64,000 nt of DNA from Bacteroidota bacterium. GTDB lineage: Bacteria; Bacteroidota; Bacteroidia; Flavobacteriales_D; Crocinitomicaceae. The notes beneath the pieces were generated by a model. It was not told where the DNA came from. It saw nothing but the letters and a program-made list of their open reading frames with translations, and searched no databases. A program made the position numbers and the translations under genes. Positions 55,734 through 63,883 of this stretch are shown in pieces. The stretch spans positions 1 through 64,000 of the forward strand of contig JASBTZ010000008.1 of the NCBI GenBank assembly GCA_030148165.1. Direction: 5' to 3'. Within the stretch, counting starts at the first letter, position 1; each line of letters starts with the position of its first letter.

Positions 55734-57074
55734 ATGAAATGGATTTTAGTAATAGCATCCGCTGTCTTGTCAAATAGTGCATTAGCACAAGGCTGTTGTT
55801 CAGGAGGTGGTGGCAATCCCATGGCGGGCAATGCTTCAACTGGCGTTTTACCTCAACATCAATACGAACTTAGGGTTACTCATCAATATAATGAATCCAG
55901 CAAATTTCTTTGTGAAGACCGCGATACCGTTGCCTTTTTTGAAAAACTGCATAGTAATTACGCGTTTCTCAAGCTTGATTATGGTTTGAGTGATAATTTG
56001 ACCTTAAGCTTGGCTGCCGGTTATTATCTAAACAGAACAATCACCGAATTCTCGGAGAATGAAGCTGGCGAGCGGAATCAACTTTCATCTGGGGGTATTG
56101 GTGACCTTATGATATTCCCGAGATACAACATCATCTCTAAGAATACTCTAAGGCATCGGAATGAGCTAACCATGGCTCTAGGTCTTAAAATTCCACTTGG
56201 AAGTCACGACGATACCACATTAATCGGTCATTCATATTTTGTTAACATGAATGGAGGGACACCTTTTCTGGATTCAACTGAGATATGGCAAACTTTGCCA
56301 CCTACCATTCAAGCAACGACCGGTTCGAATGATGTCATGCTTTATGCAAATTACCTTCACGGGTTTAATCGAAAAAATTTACGTGTCTTCGCTAATGTGT
56401 TTTACATCAGAAAAGGTTGGAATTCACTTGGTCAAAGGTTTGGCGATTTTTCGTCTTTTGCGATTGCTGCTGATCAGACGATCTACAAGAATTTTGGCAT
56501 CATGCTACAATGCAGTGCTGAACATACCGGAAAATTAGAAAGTCATAAAGATGTCGATCAACTGGGACTTTACGGTGTCGATCAGGAGTCAACAGGAAGC
56601 TTTAAGTTTTCAGTTCTTCCGCAGTTGAGATATTCGTTTAGAAATGGAATGACTGTGTTTGTTAATTCTGATATTCCAATTTACCAATACATGAATGGAA
56701 CCCAAATCGGTGCCCAGGTATTAGTGACAACAGGAATTAATTATCGCTTTTATATCAATAAAAAGCATCTCCCACTAGATACTTGTGTTGCGGACGCTCC
56801 AGGAGTGATAAGAGATGTTTTCAAAGTGTGGGGTAATTGCGATATGTGCAAAGAGAAAATAGAGGAAACGGTCAATGCAATACGCGGAGTTGATGGGGCA
56901 TTGTGGGATCATGAGTCCTTACAATTGACAGTCATTTATAAAGAAAACAAAACAAGTCTCGAAGAGATTAAACAAGCTTTGGCGGAAGTAGGCTACGATA
57001 CCGAAACGCATCGTACATCAAAAGAGGTTTATAACGCTTTGCCTGAATGTTGCAAATATAAACGGCCTGACTAA
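55734..57074 (+). CDS. Outer-membrane barrel fused to a heavy-metal-associated (HMA) domain
   Basis: 446 residues. A signal peptide ends at LAQ (residue 19); the mature N terminus begins with a cysteine/glycine cluster (QGCCSGGGGNPM). Residues 40-340 are beta-rich, ending in an NYRFYI strand, like an outer-membrane barrel. Residues 360-428 form an HMA domain with the metal motif GNCDMC (C369 and C372) and the usual beta-alpha-beta pattern, followed by a second cysteine pair in LPECC (439-440). HMA domains bind copper or related soft metals. A role in metal export or sensing at the outer membrane is inferred. It follows the thioredoxin-like gene by two bases. Confidence 0.85.
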   Translation: MKWILVIASAVLSNSALAQGCCSGGGGNPMAGNASTGVLPQHQYELRVTHQYNESSKFLCEDRDTVAFFEKLHSNYAFLKLDYGLSDNLTLSLAAGYYLNRTITEFSENEAGERNQLSSGGIGDLMIFPRYNIISKNTLRHRNELTMALGLKIPLGSHDDTTLIGHSYFVNMNGGTPFLDSTEIWQTLPPTIQATTGSNDVMLYANYLHGFNRKNLRVFANVFYIRKGWNSLGQRFGDFSSFAIAADQTIYKNFGIMLQCSAEHTGKLESHKDVDQLGLYGVDQESTGSFKFSVLPQLRYSFRNGMTVFVNSDIPIYQYMNGTQIGAQVLVTTGINYRFYINKKHLPLDTCVADAPGVIRDVFKVWGNCDMCKEKIEETVNAIRGVDGALWDHESLQLTVIYKENKTSLEEIKQALAEVGYDTETHRTSKEVYNALPECCKYKRPD

Positions 57075-57132
57075 AAGGGAGCTTTTGCATTATTAAATTT
57101 CTTAATTTTAGGTGAATTAAGAGTCTACTACC

Positions 57133-59775
57133 ATGAAACTAATTACACAGCTTGTATTTTTCTTGTTTATCATGTCAGGATCCTATTCTCTGGCACAATT
57201 CCCGGGTTGTCCTAATGTTTACGCAGGACAAGATTCGACACTTGATTGTGGTGTACCTTGTATTGATCTGAACGCCGTTCCATTTGATGCTGGTGCTACT
57301 ACCAGCTATGCAGTTAATTCAATCCCATACAGTCCTCCTGTTACATTTGGTCAGGCGGGAGGAACTCCGGTTTCTGTCGGAACAGATGACGTATGGAGTG
57401 GAGTGATTAATCTTCCTTTCGATTTTTGTTTTTATGGACAGACGTACAATCAGTGTGTAATTGGTTCAAACGGTTGTATTAGCTTTAATACATCCTATGC
57501 ATTTGGGTATCATGAATGGTCTTTTACCGCAAGTATACCAAGCCCGGTATTAGTGCAATCCGGAGATATTTTCGGTCCATATCACGATATAGACCCTTCA
57601 GTTGGAGGCTCTGTTCAGTGGTATTTATTGGGAACGGCTCCTTGTAGGATTTTTGTTGTTACATACAACACGATTCCGATGTTCTCTTGTAACAACCTTA
57701 CTTCTTCTCATATGATTGTCTTATATGAGACCACGAATGCCATCGATGTTTATGTTGAGCTTAGAGAAGTTTGTGGCACCTGGAATGGTGGAAATGGCGT
57801 TATTGGCGTTCAAAATCCTACTGGTTCACAGGGGATTGCAGCACCTGGAAGAAACACCGGACCATGGGGTGTTACGACACCTGAAGGATGGCGATTTTTA
57901 CCGAACGGTGCGCCTATTTACACAGTAGAGTGGTTTGAAGGTGCAACTTCCATCGGTACCGGAAATACAGTTAATGTTTGTCCTACTGCACCGACGACTT
58001 ATACCGCTGTTGCTACTTATACCTCGTGTAACGGAACTGTGATTGTGGAGCAAGATGACGTCACGATTACACCTACGCCTACTGGAATGGTTGTAAGTGA
58101 AGTTAGCAATACACCAGCCAACTGTTCTGCGTCGGATGGTTCGTTCGAGGTATCAACAACTGGTGGTACTGGGCCTTACACCTATTCCCTTGATAATATC
58201 ACTTATCAGGGATCAGGTCTGTTTACAGGACTCGCGGCTGGGAATTATACGGTATTTGTGCAGGATGCCTTAGGTTGTATCACGACCTATAACATTACCG
58301 TCCAGAGTAACTCGAGTTTAACGCTGGATTTTACTTTAGTACAAGATGTGTCGTGCAATGGTGCGAATGACGGTTCAATATCTGTTGTAGCTACAGGAGG
58401 AACCAGTCCTTATTCATTTACTTTAAATGGAGGAGCGTCACAATCACTACCTGACTTTACTGGTCTGGGAGCTGGAACATACACGATTGAAGTAACAGAC
58501 AATGCTGGATGCACGGCTATTGTGGACACTACCATTATCGATCCAGCTCCAATGATTCTTACGGTAGTTGGAACAGTCAATACAACCTGTGGCCAGGCAA
58601 ATGGTGAATTAGAAGTTAGTGTAAGCGGAGGGTCAACCCCATATTCATTTTCGATTGATTCGGGAACGACGACTCAGGGTTCAGGAGTTTTTACGGGTCT
58701 TTCAGCAGGAACTTATTCGGTTGTGGTGATCGACAACGGTGGATGTATGGATTCAATTGATGTGATCGTATCAGCAGATCCATTCCCGGTATTATCGGTC
58801 TTCAGTGTAACAGATGCTACTTGTAATGGTGATTCAGATGGTTCGATCACGTTAAATACGTCAGGAGGAGCTTCACCTTATACCTATACGATTAACGGTG
58901 GTTCTTCTCAATCATCTAATGTTTTTTCTAATCTACCTGCCGGCACTTATACTTTTGAAGTAACGGATAACAACGGTTGTACATCAACGGTTAATGGCAT
59001 CATAAACGAACCGAATGCTATAACAATCAATATGGGAGCTGATTTCTCGATTTGTGTGGGAACGCAGGTTACCATTAATGCAAATGCAAGTGGAGGAACC
59101 GGAACGTTAACTTATAACTGGAATGTTGGTGGGAGTTCTTCAACAGTGACTGAAACTCCGGCTTCGACCACGACCTATACGGTTACGGTTACAGATGCAA
59201 ATGGATGTTCTTCTCAGGCGAGCCAGGTGGTGACCGTTCTTCCATTGCCTGTCGCAGACGGCATCGCTAATCCGAACACGGGTTACCCACCATTAACGGT
59301 AGTGTTTAACAATACCAGTAACAACGGAGCAACCTATACCTGGAATTTCGGGAATGGTTTAACACAAACTACTTCCGGAACAACCAACGTCACGACAACC
59401 TATACAGATCCGGGAGACTATGTTGTGGTCTTAACTGCTTCGAATGGAATTTGTGAGGATACCTGGACTACCCTTATAGTGGTGATACCTTATGATCCGG
59501 TGGAGTATAATATTCCAAACATATTCACACCGAATGATGATGGTAATAATGATCTGTTCGAGTTTGACGTAAAAAATGCAGCGAATGTAGAATTTACGAT
59601 CACCAACAGATGGGGTAATGTAATGTACGAGGCTGAAGGCCCGAATCCTGCATGGGACGGAAAAACTAAGGCAGGAGACATGGCTGAAGATGGAACTTAC
59701 TTTATAACTTATAAGATTGTAGGTTTGAACGGAGAAGAATTCACTGGTCATACATTCTTCCAGCTGATGAAGTAG
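57133..59775 (+). CDS. Large T9SS type B surface protein with four SprB repeats
   Basis: 880 residues. A signal peptide (to about SLAQ, residue 21) precedes an N-terminal domain of about 250 residues with FDFCFYG and VIGSNGCISF, a pattern common at the start of large Bacteroidetes surface proteins. Four SprB-type repeats of about 78 residues follow, each with C(N/S/G)..DG, a GG..PY.(Y/F) core and GC near its end. An Ig-like segment, a PKD domain and a type B sorting domain (IPNIFTPNDDGNND ... NRWGN ... DGTYF) finish the protein. SprB-type proteins are adhesins moved along the surface during gliding; the actual role here is inferred. Confidence 0.9.
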   Translation: MKLITQLVFFLFIMSGSYSLAQFPGCPNVYAGQDSTLDCGVPCIDLNAVPFDAGATTSYAVNSIPYSPPVTFGQAGGTPVSVGTDDVWSGVINLPFDFCFYGQTYNQCVIGSNGCISFNTSYAFGYHEWSFTASIPSPVLVQSGDIFGPYHDIDPSVGGSVQWYLLGTAPCRIFVVTYNTIPMFSCNNLTSSHMIVLYETTNAIDVYVELREVCGTWNGGNGVIGVQNPTGSQGIAAPGRNTGPWGVTTPEGWRFLPNGAPIYTVEWFEGATSIGTGNTVNVCPTAPTTYTAVATYTSCNGTVIVEQDDVTITPTPTGMVVSEVSNTPANCSASDGSFEVSTTGGTGPYTYSLDNITYQGSGLFTGLAAGNYTVFVQDALGCITTYNITVQSNSSLTLDFTLVQDVSCNGANDGSISVVATGGTSPYSFTLNGGASQSLPDFTGLGAGTYTIEVTDNAGCTAIVDTTIIDPAPMILTVVGTVNTTCGQANGELEVSVSGGSTPYSFSIDSGTTTQGSGVFTGLSAGTYSVVVIDNGGCMDSIDVIVSADPFPVLSVFSVTDATCNGDSDGSITLNTSGGASPYTYTINGGSSQSSNVFSNLPAGTYTFEVTDNNGCTSTVNGIINEPNAITINMGADFSICVGTQVTINANASGGTGTLTYNWNVGGSSSTVTETPASTTTYTVTVTDANGCSSQASQVVTVLPLPVADGIANPNTGYPPLTVVFNNTSNNGATYTWNFGNGLTQTTSGTTNVTTTYTDPGDYVVVLTASNGICEDTWTTLIVVIPYDPVEYNIPNIFTPNDDGNNDLFEFDVKNAANVEFTITNRWGNVMYEAEGPNPAWDGKTKAGDMAEDGTYFITYKIVGLNGEEFTGHTFFQLMK

Positions 59776-59860
59776 TTTGTTTCGATTTACGTTACGGAAC
59801 ATATCCTTTTATTTTTAATAAATTGAAAGCATCAAAAACCTCAGAATTCTACTTTCAATT

Positions 59861-60499
59861 TTGTTGGTATCACCATTTTTTCTTAATGCTCAAACAGCGC
59901 CCCAACGTTTGTATGTTCAGGTAAAACCAAAACGAGTAGACCTCAAAGAAGATGCATCGGTCAAACCATATGTACTTACAGTTGACAATGATAGCGTCTT
60001 CTACCATCAGGTAATAAGGTCTCGAGAATCGATTAAAGCCTATAGTGTGGACAAGGGATTTAGTAGCAGTGACGCCACCTTTTATGATATCGAGGATGTT
60101 TTAAGTTTTGGTTCGGTTATGCGCTACAGTTCATGGGAGCCAAGGGTATATCAGGTAATTGTCCGCAGAGATTCCGGCTTCGGTAATAAGGAAACCCTGT
60201 CGAATGATAGATCGAAGCCAAGAAAATTGACAACTCGTATCGTTTTGTTTTTTGATGGTGAAAAAATTCTTTTAACGAAAGAATATACTGGTAATGGTCA
60301 CCAAATACTCCTTAGTGGTAATTATAGCGAAGATGAATTTGAAGTAAAAAATCACCCATTTACATCTATTAATAAGCTTGTCAAAGAGGAATTCGGGACA
60401 AACAAAGAACTAGTTAGCATTGTTAACAGCTCCAAATCTTCGAAGAAGCTTATAAATGTTCATGAGTATTATATGAACAATGTTTTCAGATACTTTTAA
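59861..60499 (+). CDS. Exported protein of unknown function with an uncertain start
   Basis: At least 212 residues from the first usual start (TTG at 59861). The frame is open back to 59822, where it reads as a good signal peptide (KNLRILLSILLVSPFFLNAQ), but the codon where an ATG would be expected (59831) is ATC and no ATG, GTG or TTG precedes 59861. The stop TAA at 59819 closes the frame. The mature part is beta-rich, with no family I recognise. It follows the SprB-repeat gene by about 55 bases and is convergent with the barrel gene at 60554. Confidence 0.65.
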   Translation: MLVSPFFLNAQTAPQRLYVQVKPKRVDLKEDASVKPYVLTVDNDSVFYHQVIRSRESIKAYSVDKGFSSSDATFYDIEDVLSFGSVMRYSSWEPRVYQVIVRRDSGFGNKETLSNDRSKPRKLTTRIVLFFDGEKILLTKEYTGNGHQILLSGNYSEDEFEVKNHPFTSINKLVKEEFGTNKELVSIVNSSKSSKKLINVHEYYMNNVFRYF

Positions 60500-60553
60500 G
60501 CTGATTTTCAAGTATTTTTTCTGTGAAAGCGTGTAAGTGCTGTTAGTAACATT

Positions 60554-61348
60554 TTATTGTTCAGCTGCTGTATCAAAAGAATAACCAATTCCAATTCCAA
60601 CACCTAATACTCCAGAATCTTCCTGATTATTATACGTGTCTTCGTAGTGTATTAAAGTGGTTCGGCGTTGTTGATTGGATAATCCAGCGTACATATAAAG
60701 ATCAATAAAGATGTTTCTGTAACTTATTCTATTTCTTAATTCAAGTCCGCCTCCAAGTAAATCAATTTTCGCACTCAAAATATTAAACGTATTTTCATTT
60801 GGTTCTTCATAAATTATTTCGCCAGAATTAGAATCCCATTCTCCTATATACGACTTTTGATCTGTTTCTGAGTGGTTGAGTAATCGATCCCAAAAAAAAT
60901 GAGGTTCAATAAAGAGTTGATAGCCAATGCCGTTGTCACTCTTTACATTTGCGAATTGAAGTTGAAGACCAGTTTTTAATCCTAGATAATCAAGATGAAC
61001 CTTTGACTCATATTTGCGCCAATAGAGGACATTAGGACCGTAAATTGGATTTCCGTTGTATGTTTCCTGGTATTCGGTAGTTACCAAATCATGGATTCTT
61101 AAATATCTGAATTCAGCACTAAATCCGACTTTTGGGTAATGTGGTAATTTTGGATGTTCTGGCAGCAGGTAATCACACCGGATACCGTAGTAATCATTTA
61201 AATACAGGTTTCCTGAGCTGCTATTATAAAGCTTCGAATCATTGGTCATGTAACCATCTTTGTTGTGAGTTACAAAGGCTGACAGTGACAGTTGCGCAGT
61301 TATATGGTGTGCGATAATAAGTAGCGATATAGTTATCCAAATTTTCAC
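60554..61348 (-). CDS. Exported beta-rich protein (probable outer-membrane barrel), last gene of the repeat-separated array
   Basis: 264 residues. A signal peptide ends near ITAQ (residue 19). The rest is made of alternating strands with many aromatic residues (IFIDLYMYAGLSN, GVGIGIGYSFD near the end), like an outer-membrane barrel. No named family. It is the left-most of five minus-strand genes separated by related repeats; a repeat copy ends 52 bases upstream of its start. Confidence 0.78.
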   Translation of the reverse strand: MKIWITISLLIIAHHITAQLSLSAFVTHNKDGYMTNDSKLYNSSSGNLYLNDYYGIRCDYLLPEHPKLPHYPKVGFSAEFRYLRIHDLVTTEYQETYNGNPIYGPNVLYWRKYESKVHLDYLGLKTGLQLQFANVKSDNGIGYQLFIEPHFFWDRLLNHSETDQKSYIGEWDSNSGEIIYEEPNENTFNILSAKIDLLGGGLELRNRISYRNIFIDLYMYAGLSNQQRRTTLIHYEDTYNNQEDSGVLGVGIGIGYSFDTAAEQ

Positions 61349-61400
61349 GTATTAATTAAACGATGACACTATTGTATTGGTTGAGATGGTTATTGTAACT

Positions 61401-61610
61401 AGCGTTTTGCAGCTATACTATCGCCACACAGCTTGTCCGCCGTAGGCGGATCTCTACATGTTTAGTGATTGTAAGATAATGATTTGCCAACACTCCTTCA
61501 GCTTGCTGAACCTCCCGCTCGAGCTTCAGTCTTCGCAAGCTTCGCTTTGTCCTTCAGCTTTTCGAGCGACAACCTCGCTCGAGCTTCAGTCTTCGCAAGC
61601 TTCGCTTGCT
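61401..61610. repeat. Array repeat copy A (long, with internal duplication)
   Basis: Begins AGCGTTTTGCAGCTA (one mismatch to the other copies), then a TCCGCC-GTA-GGCGGA hairpin at 61436-61450 in place of the hairpin seen in copies B and C, then the conserved 40-base block at 61458-61497. A TTCAGC-TT-GCTGAA hairpin follows, and a 32-base CGCTCGAG...TTCGCTT unit occurs twice (61516-61547 and 61576-61607) at a 60-base period. Confidence 0.85.
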
Positions 61611-61624
61611 TAGATATAGGCAAC

Positions 61625-62305
61625 TTATTGTTGGATATAGTAATTAACGAGATTCCACACCTCATTACTATCAAGTAGTTCTTTACGTATTAATCCAACA
61701 TCCTGAGAAAAATAGTGGTTCGTTGATTGATTTCCTTCAACGTAATTCTTCAGTTCATGTATTCTAACCGTTTGACCAAACGTGGTTGACCCAATTGTGT
61801 AGCTATCCATGAGGGAGTCTATTGTAATTAAGTTTTCACTAAAAGTAGAGTTAAAAGCATAATCATATTCTCCTACACTTGGAATGAAGATAAAACATGG
61901 TGCTTCATGGACTAATACGCTGGGTATAAATATAGATCTCTTAACCTTGAGACAACGCTTGCAGATTGCACCTTGATTAGGGCAGTCACCAGGCGATGAT
62001 TGCGCAGATTCTGGCCAATAGTGATATTGATAGTCATAGTGAACACTATATGTTCTAACATCAAATTCATAAGTATTAGAATTATCCCATTGTTGAAATA
62101 CGTATACAGAATCTCTAATACCAGAGGTTTCTTCCTCATACACCCACCATGATCCTATTTTAAAGTCAAAGTACCGCTTGATGTCCTCAATTGGCTCACA
62201 TACATCACCAGCTCCACAATCACAATTATCTTGAGTGGTTTTATCCTTTTTACAACTAAAAAGAATAGCAAGAACTATTATTACTATGAACCAGTGATTT
62301 TTCAA
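61625..62305 (-). CDS. Lipoprotein of unknown function in the repeat-separated array
   Basis: 226 residues. Lipoprotein signal with the modified cysteine at C18 (ILFSCKK), followed by a cysteine-rich DNCDCGAGDVCEP stretch. The body contains FKIGSWWVYEEETSG and SVYVF, a pattern seen in many Bacteroidetes lipoproteins of unknown role. The stop lies 14 bases from repeat copy A, and copy B lies 62 bases upstream of the start. Confidence 0.78.
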   Translation of the reverse strand: MKNHWFIVIIVLAILFSCKKDKTTQDNCDCGAGDVCEPIEDIKRYFDFKIGSWWVYEEETSGIRDSVYVFQQWDNSNTYEFDVRTYSVHYDYQYHYWPESAQSSPGDCPNQGAICKRCLKVKRSIFIPSVLVHEAPCFIFIPSVGEYDYAFNSTFSENLITIDSLMDSYTIGSTTFGQTVRIHELKNYVEGNQSTNHYFSQDVGLIRKELLDSNEVWNLVNYYIQQ

Positions 62306-62367
62306 GCCCTATTTTTCTGATTTATTAAACGTGACACGCTCTGTGTACGTTGGTAATTATTGTCTAG

Positions 62368-62527
62368 AACGTTTTGCAGCTACACCATCTCCGCGGTATT
62401 TTCACCCTGAGCGCAGTCGACGGGTAAATGTTTTATGATTGTAAGATAATGATTTGTCAACACTCCTCCGGCATTATGAGCGACCACCTCGCTCGAGCTT
62501 CAGTCTTCGCAAGCTTCGCTTGCTCTG
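62368..62527. repeat. Array repeat copy B
   Basis: 160 bases. Begins AACGTTTTGCAGCTA, then an ACCC...GGGT hairpin with an inner CTG-AGCG-CAG (62404-62425), the 40-base block (62428-62467) and the CGCTCGAG...TTCGCTT unit (62490-62521). By my count it differs from copy C at about ten positions with no gap. Confidence 0.88.
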
Positions 62528-62548
62528 GCGCTGTTAAAGGTTTTTATT

Positions 62549-63079
62549 TTATGGTAAATAAGGTATTTCATTTTTGTCATTCTCATTTGTCTTAGACATC
62601 AACTCAAATTGATCCTTAGTCAGAAAAACTGCATGTAAGTCATTGCCACCATATAGCAGATAGAACTGCTCATCTATATTTTTTTCTTTCAATATGTTGT
62701 TGACAATTCTGAAAAAATTACAAGGTCCTGAATCCCAAAATTTCCCATTCGATAATTCTTCATTTGAATAGAGTTTAATTTTTTGTCCGTTGATTTTAAT
62801 TTCGAAAGATTGCTCATAATCATCGGTAGTTTGAACATCTAATTTTAACTCTTTTTTGGTCAATTTTTGATTCAATTGAGGTAGAAAGAAATCAAAATTG
62901 AATTCACATAATTCTTCAGCATCAATATAGGTTAAAACACCATCACTATAAAAGTCAAACTTACTATCTGCCGTAACCGAATTATTTTCATTAACCGTGT
63001 CGCTCTGTTTACTTATGTCGGATTTTTGCGAACAACTCACAACCATCAATGCACAAAGTATTATCAGGGGATGTCTCAT
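62549..63079 (-). CDS. Lipoprotein of unknown function in the repeat-separated array
   Basis: 176 residues. Lipoprotein signal with the modified cysteine at C16 (LMVVSCSQ), then a Ser/Asp-rich linker and a compact alpha/beta domain with no family that I recognise. The stop lies 21 bases from repeat copy B and the start 17 bases from copy C. Confidence 0.78.
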   Translation of the reverse strand: MRHPLIILCALMVVSCSQKSDISKQSDTVNENNSVTADSKFDFYSDGVLTYIDAEELCEFNFDFFLPQLNQKLTKKELKLDVQTTDDYEQSFEIKINGQKIKLYSNEELSNGKFWDSGPCNFFRIVNNILKEKNIDEQFYLLYGGNDLHAVFLTKDQFELMSKTNENDKNEIPYLP

Positions 63080-63096
63080 TTACTTTAATTACCTAT

Positions 63097-63256
63097 AACG
63101 TTTTGCAGCTACACTATCTCCGTGGTATTTTCACCCTGAGCGCAGTCGACGGGTAAATGTTTTGTGATTGTAAGATAATGATTTGTCAACACTCCTCTGG
63201 CATTACGAGCGACCACCTCGCTCGAGCCGTAGTCTTCAAAAGCTTCGCTTGCTCTG
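63097..63256. repeat. Array repeat copy C
   Basis: 160 bases with the same modules in the same order as copy B: AACGTTTTGCAGCTA, the ACCC...GGGT hairpin, the 40-base block (63157-63196) and the CGCTCGAG...TTCGCTT unit (63219-63250). The last unit carries several substitutions. Confidence 0.88.
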
Positions 63257-63275
63257 TTGCTGCTATAGGCATCAA

Positions 63276-63692
63276 TTATTCTGTTATGAGTTTTCTAAAA
63301 ATAAATTCATCAATGACCTTAACTGTGTCTATTTTGATTTGGTTTGTCTTGCCGCTTTTGGTTTGTCTTACAACAGTTTTATATTCTGAGGTCTGATCTA
63401 ATATTTTAATATCATGTGGATAGTCATAGCGATCAATTGGATTAAACGTCAAGAAAAAAATGGGCATAGAAATAATAATGCCCAGCACAATCCCAAACAA
63501 TCTAATATCTGGCACCTTGATAGTTGCTAGGCATATTATTGACATCACAATAGAAGAGTAATGAACAGACCAAAATAAATTGTAATAAATGGGAGCTATA
63601 AACTTCCATCCGTCACTGAACCAAATAAAAGCATACGTGAGCACAGTACTTATAATAGAAGTGAATAACAGAATTTTGTAGAAGACTTTCAC
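63276..63692 (-). CDS. Small membrane protein of unknown function in the repeat-separated array
   Basis: 138 residues from a GTG start (VKVFYKILLF). Three to four hydrophobic segments cover most of the first 95 residues, and the C-terminal 40 are basic and soluble. No known family. The stop lies 19 bases from repeat copy C; the start is 23 bases from the core motif of copy D. Confidence 0.72.
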   Translation of the reverse strand: MKVFYKILLFTSIISTVLTYAFIWFSDGWKFIAPIYYNLFWSVHYSSIVMSIICLATIKVPDIRLFGIVLGIIISMPIFFLTFNPIDRYDYPHDIKILDQTSEYKTVVRQTKSGKTNQIKIDTVKVIDEFIFRKLITE

Positions 63693-63704
63693 AGGGTTCT
63701 ATTT

Positions 63705-63753
63705 CAATTGCGTATAACGTTTTGCGGCTACGCAACGGTGCAGCTCGCAATTG
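63705..63753. repeat. Array repeat copy D core with inverted-repeat flanks
   Basis: Only the first 15 bases (AACGTTTTGCGGCTA, 63716-63730) match copies A-C. They lie inside a CGTT-TT-GCG / CGC-AACG stem with two bulged bases, itself enclosed by an inverted repeat CAATTGCG / CGCAATTG (63705-63712 and 63746-63753). Confidence 0.6.
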
Positions 63754-63883
63754 AGTTGTTTTTTCTAAGATACGAAAAGCGATTTAGCTTTGAGAAGTCA
63801 AGCGTTAGCGCCAGCCAATTTGGGTGAGAAGGATTAATTCATCGTAGAACGAAGGCTACGAAGGGGTGTAGGTGATGCTATAC

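Noticed and set aside
61484-61678. Open frame on the + strand through repeat copy A, with peptide repeats like ARASVFASFA
   Set aside because: It lies in the repeat and overlaps the end of the real lipoprotein gene; its internal repetition is just the duplicated DNA unit. A similar frame in copy C (63157-63396) is rejected for the same reason.
61401-63256. CRISPR array
   Set aside because: The repeats are 160-210 bases long, differ from each other and are separated by whole genes; there are no short even spacers and no cas genes.
61401-63753. Classical integron attC sites
   Set aside because: I could not find GTTRRRY / RYYYAAC core pairs at the repeat ends, and there is no integrase in the window. 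The cassette idea is kept only as a hypothesis.
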